Assembly: GCA_905221605.1 (NCBI GenBank)
Contig: CAJNDS010002124.1
Span: forward strand, 180,996-228,495
Length of the DNA stretch: 47,500 bases
Origin: Symbiodinium natans
Lineage: Eukaryota > Sar > Dinophyceae > Suessiales > Symbiodiniaceae
Direction: 5' to 3'
Below are positions 30,401 through 38,460 of this stretch, in pieces; the stretch's first letter is position 1; each line of letters starts with the position of its first letter. The position numbers were made by a program, and so were the translations under genes. Under the pieces are notes generated by a model. The model searched no databases. It was not told the origin of the DNA and saw only the letters and a list, made by a program, of their open reading frames with translations.

Positions 30401-30859
30401 GTTCAAAACCCCCAACCCTGCAGCCTACAGCCGAAAGCCTACACCTTAAGCCCGGAAACCCCTGCCTCAAACCCTAGAGCTGAAGCCCGCTAAAGCCCTC
30501 AACCTGTTGTCGACGAGGCTCCTGATGAAGTAAGAATCCCTGAGCCCTAAACCCTACACCCTAACCCTAACCCTCCAGCCTCCAGCCTCCAGCCTCCAAC
30601 TCCAAAGCCTAAACCCTAAACCCTAAACCCTAAACCCTAAACCCTAAACCCTAAACCCTAAACCCTAAACCCTAAACCCTAAACCCTAAACCCTAAACCC
30701 TAAACCCTAAACCCTAAACCCTAAACCCTAAACCGTAAGCCCTAAACCCTAAACCCTAAACCCTAAACCCTACACCCAACGAGGCTGGCTTCGGCATCGC
30801 GTCCCTGCGAATCCCGGCACGGCAGAGCGCGTGAGCGTGAGCCTAGGCTTGAATCTGAG
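24276..30859 (+). CDS. 2OG-Fe(II) oxygenase (TIGR02466-like), nine exons, ends open
   Basis: Predicted non-haem iron, 2-oxoglutarate-dependent dioxygenase. Exons: 24276-~24401, 25198-25250, 25674-25733, 26872-26936, 27644-27703, 28542-28650, 29174-29220, 29809-29854, 30784-30859. From the second exon on they join in one frame (171 full codons). Landmarks in order: LRHFATPVY (N-terminal strand), NYPGGYTSF, W-x-N then FHTHDFSNVSGTYYV (iron-binding His/Asp and SG-x-YY), FEDPR, AGQVILFPSWLRHRVP (distal His) and ERVSVSLGLNL (2OG-binding Arg). Five of eight donors after exon 1 are GC. Introns are telomere-like arrays. The 5' end may extend to 20185; the stop codon lies in a later exon (31470-31600 is a candidate). 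Substrate unknown. Confidence 0.85.
24405..25197 (+). other. Intron rich in CCCTAAA
   Basis: CCCTAAA variants at 24440-24490 and 24610-24660, a CCCAAAC/CCCGAAA degenerate run at 24820-25010 and a clean CCCTAAA array at 25085-25193 ending at the acceptor. Little TTTAGGG near the 5' end. The open frames at 24796-25002 and on the complement are read-throughs of this run. Confidence 0.6.
25198..25250 (+). CDS. Oxygenase exon 2
   Basis: Reads LRESDLAGRAWCEENYP; one leading and one trailing base. The acceptor CCCGAG|G and donor CCCGG|GC were chosen because the junction gives NYPGGYTSF. Confidence 0.78.
25251..25673 (+). other. Intron with complementary arms
   Basis: TTTAGGG array at 25284-25345 close to the GC donor, CCCTAAA/CCCCAAA at 25520-25625 before the acceptor. 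Confidence 0.7.
25674..25733 (+). CDS. Oxygenase exon 3, GYTSF motif
   Basis: Reads GYTSFSSQKNLNDAIPCLA after two bases completing Gly. Acceptor CCGAG|GC, donor GCGG|GC. Unspliced it would stop at TAG 25742. Confidence 0.8.
25734..26871 (+). other. Intron with arrays and a non-repeat core
   Basis: TTTAGGG variants at 25750-25845 and 25920-25978, CCCTAAA/CCCCAAA at 26075-26235, then about 450 bp (26236-26690) of unique, AT-balanced sequence unlike anything around it, then CCCTAAA to 26847. Confidence 0.65.
26872..26936 (+). CDS. Oxygenase exon 4
   Basis: Reads FQALEAKLRPHLEAFLEERH plus Gly. Acceptor GCCCAG|GC, donor TGGG|GTAGGG. The helix fits the family segment between GYTS and W-x-N. Confidence 0.78.
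26937..27643 (+). other. Intron with complementary arms
   Basis: TTTAGGG array at 26939-27085 starts directly at the donor; CCCTAAA array at 27234-27306; the last 330 bp are mostly unique. Confidence 0.7.
27644..27703 (+). CDS. Oxygenase exon 5
   Basis: 20 codons reading ETRLMGGRDTSQLRMTDLLR, phase 0 in and out. Acceptor CAGAG|GAG, donor CGA|GTAGG. Confidence 0.75.
27704..28541 (+). other. Intron carrying a palindromic element
   Basis: TTTAGGG variants at 27712-27840, a MITE-like element with target-site duplication at 28043-28141, unique sequence to 28440, then CCCTAAA variants at 28464-28535. Confidence 0.7.
28043..28141. mobile_element. MITE-like palindrome, family 1 copy A
   Basis: About 99 bp with terminal inverted repeats TTGGGATGTTCCC/GGGAACATCTCAA and an inner inverted repeat around AACAGTCC/GGACTGTT. 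Flanked by TCATAATC on both sides (28035-28042, 28142-28149), an 8-bp target-site duplication, possibly 9 bp. No coding capacity; a non-autonomous DNA transposon. Confidence 0.93.
28542..28650 (+). CDS. Oxygenase exon 6, iron-binding HTHD
   Basis: Starts ECWLNVMGLGAEHGFHTHDF and continues SNVSGTYYVQTPEGCS. The first His of HTHD is residue 16 of the exon (28587-28589). Acceptor CTGGAG|GAG; donor CTCAG|GC, giving GCSGLQFEDPR across the junction. A GTAGGT donor at 28662 is an in-phase-incompatible alternative unless a shorter next exon is used. Confidence 0.88.
28651..29173 (+). other. Intron with complementary arms
   Basis: TTTAGGG at 28674-28745; CCCTAAA at 28856-28950 and 29017-29140. Confidence 0.72.
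29174..29220 (+). CDS. Oxygenase exon 7, FEDPR motif
   Basis: Reads LQFEDPRLDKMAAEE after two bases completing Gly. Acceptor TGCCAG|GT; donor GAGGAG|GC, with two later phase-0 donors at 29230 (GC) and 29248 (GT) that would extend an Arg/Glu-rich helix. Confidence 0.8.
29221..29808 (+). other. Intron with AT-rich interior
   Basis: TTTAGGG at 29278-29310, an AT-rich unique stretch at 29320-29480 with several ATATG motifs, TTTAGGG again at 29728-29765. A clean CCCTAAA arm is absent. Confidence 0.6.
29809..29854 (+). CDS. Oxygenase exon 8
   Basis: Reads VLEYPVQAGQVILFP plus one base. Acceptor TGCAAG|GTG; donor CCAA|GC, which with the next exon spells FPSWLRH. Read straight through, it would end in a stop at 29872. 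Confidence 0.82.
29855..30783 (+). other. Intron with long CCCTAAA arm
   Basis: Unique sequence to about 30080, scattered CCCTAAA variants, then a clean CCCTAAA array at 30607-30775 up to the acceptor. The open frame at 30148-30477 has no exon character that I trust. Confidence 0.65.
30784..30859 (+). CDS. Oxygenase exon 9, distal His and 2OG Arg
   Basis: Reads WLRHRVPANPGTAERVSVSL and then GLNL. H in WLRH is the distal iron ligand and R in ERVSVS the 2OG-binding residue. Acceptor AACGAG|GC, donor CTGAG|GT. If not spliced, the frame runs on to a TAG at 30939-30941. Confidence 0.85.
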
Positions 30860-31534
30860 GTTTAGGTGTCAGGCGGGCACGTTGAGAGGTTTAGGGGGGT
30901 TTAGGGGTTTATGGTTCAGGGTTCAGGGTTTGGGGTAGTGTAGGGTGGCTAGGGGTTAAAGGTTACAGGAGTCAGGGTTTGGCGCGTATGATGTTTCAGT
31001 CCGAGTGCTGATGTGTACTGGCATGTTTTGTCGTCGTCTCAACTTTAGCTTTAGGGCTCGTGGTGTAGGATTTCGGGGGTTTAGGCGTATGTTGAATATG
31101 AGCAAACATGACCTGGCGGTTATTGCCCCAATCTGCACCCAAACATAGAGATCCCCAAACACAAAAGGACGACAATCCTTACAATCGTACTATAGTTGAT
31201 AGGAACCCCCAAAAGGGTACCCCGATTCTTCGGAAGTCCCTGGAGGGGATATCTTGCAAATGCCATGTCAAGAGGCAGTCCGGCGAATTGGCGAATGATC
31301 CGAGGGGGTTTAGGGTTCAGGCTTTAGGGTTTAGGAATTTAGGGTTTAGGGTTTAGGGTTTAGGGTTTAGGGTTTAGGCTTTGGGGTTTAGGGTTTAGGG
31401 TTTAGGAATTTAGGATTTAGGGTTTAGGGTTTAGGGTTCTTCTGCTGAGTCTTGCTCTCTACAGCTTGGTGGCCGCACCTGAAGCTCTCATTCTCTTAGC
31501 CCGCCCTTTCCCCCACAACCTTAAGCCCTGCGCC

Positions 31535-31642
31535 TGGGGGATGTTCCCCCTCATAAGTCCTTCATAGGGATTATAGTACCCCCCCCTCCCCCGTATTATA
31601 ATCCCTATTCAGGACCGGTGGAAAAAGGGGGGAACATCCCAA
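31535..31642. mobile_element. MITE-like palindrome, family 1 copy B
   Basis: About 108 bp, same terminal repeats as copy A (GGGGATGTTCCCCC/GGGGGGAACATCCC) and same AGTCC...TAGGGATTATA inner arms. No clear target-site duplication. Confidence 0.85.
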
Positions 31643-31680
31643 CTCCAAGCCGCCCTTGGTCTAGTGTCGGAACCCCATGT

Positions 31681-31760
31681 GTTTCCGAAAATAGGGGGTA
31701 CCTTCTTGGGGTCTTTAAGAAAAAAAGGGAATCCTAGTATTTGAGGGTTTTGTTTTAGGG
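31681..31760. repeat. Dispersed repeat around TTTCCGAAAATAGGGG
   Basis: Similar on the opposite strand to 5620-5680 (shared GTTTCCGAAA, GGTACCTTCTTGGGG and ATCCT blocks) and partly to 3851-3905. Degenerate, boundaries not defined. Confidence 0.65.
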
Positions 31761-32047
31761 GTTCCCCATTTGGGTAAGGAAACCCCATGCCATGCTGGGT
31801 GCGCCTCTGCGCTGCATCTTGCCCGGCAGCGCACCAGATCCAGCACTCCCAAAACCCTAAACCCTAAACCCTAAACCCTGAACCCTAAAGCCTAAAAACT
31901 TAAACCCTAGACCCTACACAGGCTTAACGTCGATCAGCACATGCGCCTCCTTTCTTGTGCAGCTGCGGCTCATTTAAGCAGCAAAGCGTCGCGCAGGGGC
32001 ATGTGAATCTTGATCCCACCTACACAGGGCTAGGTTTCTTCTCATAG

Positions 32048-35000
32048 GGCCCCCAAACCTACCCAAGTACAGCAAGAAGATGCAAGAAGCACACAAGAGG
32101 CTTGTAGAGGATGTCTGGACATTCAGGTCACCTCCGTAGCAGCTGGCAAAGGGGATCCAAGGTGTCCCTTTGTAGCCATCGCTTTTCCCATGGAGGCTAC
32201 ATGTGCGCCCGCGCAGGGTGCGCCCGCGCAGGGCGAAGCAACAGCTTCGCCTGATGACGCCGCCTGGTCCTTGATCTGGAGCTGCCTTGTGCTGCCAAGA
32301 AATCTTAAGACCCTAAACCCTAACATCCTAAACCCTAAACCCTAAATCCTAAATCCTAAATCCTAAAGCCCTTAAGCGCCTAAACCCTAAAACCCTAAAA
32401 CCCCAAAGCCTGGGTCCGTGAGCCCCTCATTCTCAGGGTGTCCTGCCGGTGCTCTGTTCGACGGTTTGCATATTTGCTGTGTATGACTCACTCCCTATGG
32501 TCATCGCAACATCAGGGTTTAGGGTTTAGGGTTATGCAAACGCACGGCTTCTGTTTGCCGTGCGGTTTTGGAGAATGACTTGAGAACCCTCGAGCTTTTG
32601 GAAGAGAACCCTGGACCCCAACAGAAGCCCTTGCCTTCCCAAACCAGGCCGAGCTGCACATCCCGCATGAGTCGCGCGAACTGCAGCTGCACAAAGGTGG
32701 GACATCAAAGTGCATGGCTTAGGGTTTGGTGGTTTACACCGCAACCTCATACAGTCCAAGCCTCAAACCTGGTTTGATGAAGATAAACCCTAGAAATACT
32801 ATCCTATGAAACCTATAATACCCTATAAACCCTATAAACCCTCTAGAACCCCATAAAGCCCTGTAAAGCCCTATGAACCCTGAAGCCTTAACCGAGAGTT
32901 TGCAGCCAGGCGATCCACTTCGGGAGGAGCTGCTGTGCGAGGAGCTCGCACGCCTGTGCTCTGAGGTGGCTGCCGTGGAGTGCAGAGTTTAGGGTTTAGG
33001 GTTTAGGGTTTAGGGTTTAGGGTTTAGGGCTTGCTGGGTTCCTTTCCAGGAACTATTAGATCCTTTTGGCCATGGATCCCTGGGACCAAAACCCCTGAAC
33101 CCTGAGCCCTAAACCCAAAACCCTAGACCTAAACCCTTGGGGTCTTTATTCTAGAACAGCAAATTTGTTTAAGTGTAAGTTCCTAAAACCCTAAACCCCA
33201 GACCCTGAAGCGCCTTGGGGATCTACAGTGGTACACAAGTTCTCGTAGGTTTAGGGTTTGAGGTTCAGCGCTTAGGGTTTAGGACCCAATTTGACATTGC
33301 AACATTGCTATTGCTATTCCGTTGCTAGCAGTTTTTGCCTTTAGCGAAAAGTATTGGCATGACTACAGCCATTGTTCTTATAGTCTGTTCTTTTCGGCGT
33401 CTCTCGGGACCCCAATCTCAAAACCCGGAAGCTGACATGGATCTACCTCCCGCTCGGAAGGTCTCGCGCTTCCAGAGGCTCTTCAGCCAGCACCAGGACA
33501 AACCCCCTAAACCCTAAACCCTACACCCTCATCCCTAAACCCTAAACCCTGAACCCAAAACCCTAAACCCTACACCCCAAACCAAAACCCTAATCCCTAA
33601 ACCCTAGAAGTACCGGCAACGCCCCACGAATCCTACCATGTCGAAGGACATGCGGGGCCCCCCTGCGCACTTCGATCCTCGAGGGTTTGTTAAAGCCTCA
33701 TGTGCTTCCGGCTCCCATGAGGCTGCCTGGCGCAGGCTGCCTGGTGCAAGCGAGGGTTGAGGGTTTAGAGTTTATGGTTTAGGGTTTCGGGTTTAGGGTT
33801 TAGGCTTTAGGCGTCAAGCTTCCCTTAAGTAGCCAAAACCCTAAACCCCCACAACTCAAATCCCATCCTGAGACCCGACCCCTGCGCCGCACGTGCTCGA
33901 CGCTACTTCCTCAACCTCTGCATCCTCCCACATCTACTTCAAGTCCTAGAGCTCAAAGCCTAACCGCCTAAACCCTTAAACCCCGTGCAAAGTCCTGGCG
34001 GTCGCGGCACGGTCTAGGAAGCCTGGTGCCATCAGTATCGGAGCCTCAATCAGTACCAAGATCATCTTCCCATATAAGTTGAGTTCAGTGACAATCCCAC
34101 ACTCCCCCCCAAACTCCCCCCCCCCCCCCCCCCCAAAAAAAAAAAAACAAAGAAAGAAAAAGCCTGTTCTCACAAAGCAAGCCCCTGTACAAGGGCATTT
34201 GTGCGGCTTGGAGAGTGTAATTGAGAAGAAATAGGGCAGCCTCCAGGATTGAACTCCTAAACCCTAATTATACCCTAAGCCCTAAGCCCTAAGCCCTAAA
34301 CCCTAATCCCTGAACCCTGAACCCTGAACCCTAAAACCTAAACCCTAAACCCTAAACCCTAAACCCTAACCAGGACATGAGCAGCCCGAGGCGTGTCCCG
34401 AAGGGTTCGGGGGGTGTTGCCCGACCCCTCCCCACCCCCTACGCCCCAGGTAAGGGTTTAGGGTTTAGGGAGCAGGGTTTAGGGTTCAAAGGGATCGGGT
34501 TCAGGGTTCAGGGGCTTCAATGTTCTTCCTTTGGTCTTTGGGTTTTTGTTGGGGGGCTGATGATTCAAACGGGGGACTATCCATTAGGGACTGGGCAGTT
34601 TGTCATTCTGGCCGCAGATCATAAAAAATGACACCGTAAACCCAAACCAACCCAAAACCCTAAACCCCTAAACCCTAGAAGACCCAGAGTTGGTTCTTTC
34701 CATTACCAAATCCCGCTCCGGCCTTAGCCCAGTGCTCGTTCTGGCGCTTGAATTGCATGTCCCTGAAATCTGGCCAAAGAACATGCAAGGGGACGCACTG
34801 AACACCACAGCCTTTACAACAGACACACGCGAAGCAAAAGTCTGAGTTAAAGCTGGGTGTTCTAGGGTTTAGGGTATGTCTTGTGGTCTTGCACCGCGTC
34901 TACGGTGGCACCTGGACCCACAGCCCTAAACCACAAACCCTCAACCCGAAACCCTAAACCCTAATCCCTAAACCCTAAATTTTATATTGTGGTAGGCACG

Positions 35001-35149
35001 GAACGTGGAAAGCCCTAAGCCCTCACGCCCTGCAAGTGGGACAGGAGCACGAGGACCTCCGCGGATGGAGGCGGGCAGCCATGAGTGCCCTTAGAACATG
35101 GCTTTTGGGTGGGTATGTGCTTATTTGCTTTTTTCTCCTTTATTTTTTC
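32048..35149 (+). CDS. Unrecognised gene, probably tail-anchored; exons tentative
   Basis: Exon candidates: 32048-32126 (PPNLPKYSKKMQEAHKRLVE), 32648-32696 (AELHIPHESRELQLHK), 32910-32986 (DPLREELLCEELARLCSEVA), 33461-33496 (VSRFQRLFSQHQ, GA donor), 33608-~33690 (KYRQRPTNPTMSKDM), ~34372-34449 (CAG|GTAAGG donor), and a last one near 35033-35149 ending RTWLLGGYVLICFFLLYFF then TAA. The middle four join in phase. The charged helical pieces followed by a C-terminal membrane segment resemble the layout of tail-anchored proteins such as SNAREs, but no motif proves a family. The first and last exons may belong to different genes. Confidence 0.5.
32910..32986 (+). CDS. Exon, amphipathic helix
   Basis: Starts DPLREELLCEELARLCSEVA; acceptor GCCAG|GC, donor GCAGA|GTTTAGGG (a GAG|GT donor inside is also in phase). 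CCCTAAA-like units left, TTTAGGG array right. Joins the 32648-32696 exon through a split Gly codon. Confidence 0.65.
33608..33758 (+). CDS. Exon, open to a stop
   Basis: After CCCTAG, one frame reads KYRQRPTNPTMSKDMRGPPA and stays open to a TGA at 33756-33758. Several AG|GA or GT donors inside could end it earlier (for instance after SKD). The intron before it (33497-33607) would be short and made only of CCCTAAA-type units. Confidence 0.5.
34372..34449 (+). CDS. Exon with strong GTAAGG donor
   Basis: Acceptor ACCAG|GACATG, donor CCAG|GTAAGG followed by TTTAGGG. Pro/Gly/Arg-rich in the ATG frame (MSSPRRVPKGSGGVARPLP). Left flank CCCTAAA. Frame provisional. Confidence 0.5.
35033..35149 (+). 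CDS. Terminal exon with C-terminal membrane segment
   Basis: One frame reads VGQEHEDLRGWRRAAMSA and then about 18 hydrophobic residues (WLLGGYVLICFFLLYFF) to a TAA at 35147-35149. Looks like the C terminus of a tail-anchored protein. The exact acceptor is uncertain. Confidence 0.5.
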
Positions 35150-36840
35150 TAAAAAATATTTTCTTTATACATATATATATGATTATATATAAATAATTAA
35201 ACATATGTATATATATATATAATATATATATATATATATTTGCTACCCCCCCCTCCAAAACCTACCGTTTTCTAATTTTCTACACTTGCGTGACATCAAA
35301 ACGCTTTAAAATTGAGACCGGCTCCCTAAATCCTTTAACCCTATTCGCACAATTTTCCATTGCATAAACCCCTATTTCCGAAAAAATGAAGCCTGTTCCC
35401 AAAATCCTGCTCGTTAGGTCCGAAAGCACGGGATCCCTACATCGTATTCCCTAAATCATATTCCCTCATTCCCTAAATCTGGGGCGGGCGGGCGGGGAGG
35501 CCGTGGGTCACTAAATGGCTCACTAAGTCTTCTCGCTAAAGCCTAAAGAGGGGGGTCCCTAAATCATATTCCCATGATTTTAAAAGCCCTAAAGAGGGAA
35601 GTCTTGAACTTCTGAAGAGGAGAGCCGCTGCATTCTCAAAGAGAACTACTACCTCCACATTTAAAGAAATATTTTTCGTCGAAAATCCGGCTGTGAGACT
35701 GCTTTCCATTACGTGGGTTTCCGTACGGGAAAATACCGCCACATTGAAAGAATATTTTCCGGGGGTGTTCAAAAATCTGTCTGCAGGCTTCGTTTTTGAT
35801 TTCTGAGCTGCAGTCTGGATCGTCGAAACTACAATATATTCCTAATGTGCTTAATAGAGAATGCATACATTGCCATGGTCTCATTATTGCAGTGCCCTGC
35901 CTTTCTTACTTATTGCGGTGGAGGGGGGGGGGGGTCCCGCCAATTAAACAGATGCTCGGATAAAATCTTATCGGGATCCCTAGATCTGGTTCCCTGAAAT
36001 TAACTCCCTAAGGCCGCCTAAAGGGGGGAGGGGGGGGGGCTAAATCCTAAAGAGGAGATCCCCTAAATCCTAAAAAGCATTCCCTTAGTTTTACTCTCTA
36101 AATCCTATTGCTTAAGCCCTAAAGAGGGGTGTCCTAAAGAGGGGGGTCCTTACTGTAAATCTTAAAAATGAGGCTCTCCTTCTACATCATAAAACAAAGA
36201 ACCTTGCTCAGTAGATCTTATCGCTAAAGTCAACAAAGAAGGATCCCTCAATCTTATTCTCTTAATTTTACTCCCTAAATCCTATTGGGGAAGGGGGGGT
36301 GGGAGGGAGTCATCAAATCCTAAAGAGGTTAAATCCCCAAAAATGAGACCCCCCCCCCTAACTCATACAAAAGCCCACCTTGCTCAATAAATCTTCTCGC
36401 TAACGCTAAAGCCTTAGTGATAAGATTTGCGCTCCCTTAGAAAATAGGATTTGGGGACTATGCTTTGGGATACTCCCCACTTCAGCGCCTATTCCCTAAA
36501 TCCTGCTCGCCAAGTCCCAAAGAGCGGGATCCCCTATAATGATAAAAATATGTCCGATTCAAACTTGAATCGGCCGATTCAGTTTTGAATCGACCCTCAA
36601 ACTAAAGATTGAAGTCGTGTTGGCATGTAATCTGTGTACTCAATCTCCACAACACAACAAATTTGCTTATAAGGACTTAGTTTGCTTCTAATTAAAAGGG
36701 GAGAGGGTGCCAGGGGTCGGTCTTCCAAAATAAGCAGGACCAAAAAACACTCCCCACCACCCCCCTCCCCCCCCCCTCCCCTCTACTTCACTCCGCTGCG
36801 CGTTCTGCGTTTGTTTAAGGGTGTTGTCAGGCTTATTCTC
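35150..36840. repeat. AT-richer repeat island, part 1
   Basis: TA microsatellite at 35168-35240, then about 1.3 kb with many degenerate copies of a CCCTAAATCC / TAAAGAGGGG / GGGATCCCTA theme and poly-G tracts. The telomere-like heptamer is absent in its clean form. A palindrome around ATTCAAACTTGAATCGGCCGATTCA lies at 36553-36592 (arms of GATTCAA). No gene recognised. Confidence 0.65.
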
Positions 36841-37490
36841 CAAAACCCTATCGGTCCAGGGTTTAGGGTGTTAACGTAGGGTTAAGCAATTAAACCTCAA
36901 CCCTGGACCTTTAAACACCCTATAGGGTTAAGGTTTAAAGGTTTAGGATTAAGTTTAGACATGTAAACCTTGACCTACAACTCAACGGAAACGCGAAACC
37001 TTTAACCCTTGCAGGGTTAAGGTTTAAAGGTATAGGGTTTAAGATATAGGCACTCTAAACCCCTATCGATCCAGGGTTTAGGGTTTTAAAGAAAAGCCCC
37101 GAAACCCTTAGGATGAAACAAATAAGCCTAATTCTTTAACCTTTAAACCCTGTAGGTTTAAGATTTAAAGGTTTAGGGTTTAAGATATAGGCATTTAAAC
37201 CTTGACCTGCCAATACACCGAAACCCTTAAACTTTATGGGTTAATTCAAGGTCTAGGGTTTAAGATATTGGTATTTAACCCTTGACGTGCAATTAGACCG
37301 AAACCTGCAACCTGGAAACTTTATAGGGTTAAGGTCTAAATGATTTTCAACCTAAGCCTGCAATTAAACTGAAACACATAACCTTCAAACCCTATAGGGT
37401 TAAGGTTTAAAGGTCCCGGGCTTAGCGTTTTACAGAGAAGCCCCGAAACCCTATATAGGGTTGCAATTAACTTAAACGCGCAATCTGAGC
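36841..37490. repeat. Degenerate tandem repeat with CCCTATAGGGTTAAGG core
   Basis: The motif ACCCTATAGGGTTAAGG-TTTAAAGG recurs about every 95-130 bp (near 36919, 37010, 37148, 37240, 37332, 37393, 37450), alternating with TTTAAACCTTGACCTGCAATT-like text. Each core is itself palindromic. Confidence 0.75.
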
Positions 37491-37494
37491 AGGC

Positions 37495-37965
37495 TGGCCC
37501 GTTTTAAAACTCCTGCCACAGAAGATTGAAGATTGTCGGGGCCAAGAGTTTTAAAACTCCTTGCTTAGCCGCGAGAGGAGTTTTAAAACTCCTGCCACTG
37601 AAGATTGAAGATTGAAGATTCCCCGGAACTCTTTCCAGGAATCTTCAGTCTTCAATCTTCGGGGCCAGGAGTTTTAAAACTCCTTACTTAGCCACAAGAG
37701 GAGTTTTAAAACTCCCGGCCCCTAAGATTGAAGATTGAAGATTCCTGGAAAGAGTTCTGGGGAATCTTCAATCTTCAATCTTCGGGGCCAGGAGTTTTAA
37801 AACTCCTTGCTTAGCCACAAGAGGAGTTTTAAAACTCCCGGCCCCTAAGATTGAAGATTGAAGATTCCTGGAAAGAGTTCTGGGGAATCTTCAATCTTCA
37901 ATCTTCGGGGCCAGGAGTTTTAAAACTCCTTGCTTAGCCACAAGAGGAGTTTTAAAACTCCTGGC
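37495..37965. repeat. Tandem array of 123-bp palindromic units
   Basis: The GGGGCCA start recurs at 37538, 37661, 37784 and 37907, an exact 123-bp period. Each unit contains two GAGTTTTAAAACTC palindromes around CTTGCTTAGCCACAAG, and an arm of GAAGATT repeats opposite its complement AATCTTC. Units 2-4 are nearly identical, the first is diverged. Confidence 0.95.
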
Positions 37966-38129
37966 CCTGCCAAATTTTTTCGGCGTCTTTAAGTATTTGC
38001 TATTTCGTATTTTATGTATATCTATAGATATATGTCCATATATATATCCGGCTTCGAATATAGTAAACACGTCTCGACATAGAAAAGGGTATGAAACGGT
38101 AGGTTTTGGGGGGGGGGGTACCATATATT

Positions 38130-38165
38130 TATATCTGTGTGTGTATATATATATATATATCTATT
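38130..38165. repeat. TG/TA microsatellite
   Basis: Short TGTG then TATATA run next to a poly-G tract (38107-38118). Marks the right edge of the AT-richer island. Confidence 0.8.
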
Positions 38166-38325
38166 GTTTTCTTCTGCCGTTAAGGGAGTTCAGGATTGTG
38201 GAGAGGAAGTTCAGTTTTGCACCGTTATAAGTGTTAATTGCGGTAGTAGCTTCTCTTCGTTCCAACAAGGGGCTACCTTTGCTCCTCTATGAAGGGTAAT
38301 CTCTAAACCGGAAGCTCTGGCACAG

Positions 38326-38460
38326 GGTATGTCGCATTGTGGCGTGATGCTTGCTGAAAGCGGACCTCCTCGTAGGCGGGTCGAAGAAGAGAAAGAAGAT
38401 GATCAAGAGGCTGAAGACGAAGCAGAGCACATCGTCCGACAGCACAGGCAGGGCCGAAGG
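38326..38460 (+). CDS. Candidate first exon, acidic
   Basis: Acceptor GGCACAG|GG three bases before ATG. Starts MSHCGVMLAESGPPRRR, then an acidic stretch (VEEEKEDDQEAEDEAE). Donor either CGAAGG|GTTC or an AG|GC at 38448. The AG three bases before ATG could serve for leader trans-splicing. Confidence 0.6.

Larger units (their letters stand above)
30860..32047 (+). other. Oxygenase 3' region
   Basis: TTTAGGG arrays at 31300-31440. At 31471 a pyrimidine-rich acceptor (TCTCTACAG) opens a frame LVAAPEALILLARPFPHN that is in phase with exon 9 and stops near 31600, a candidate terminal exon. It would run into the MITE copy at 31535-31642. CCCTAAA variants at 31850-31915. Confidence 0.45.
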
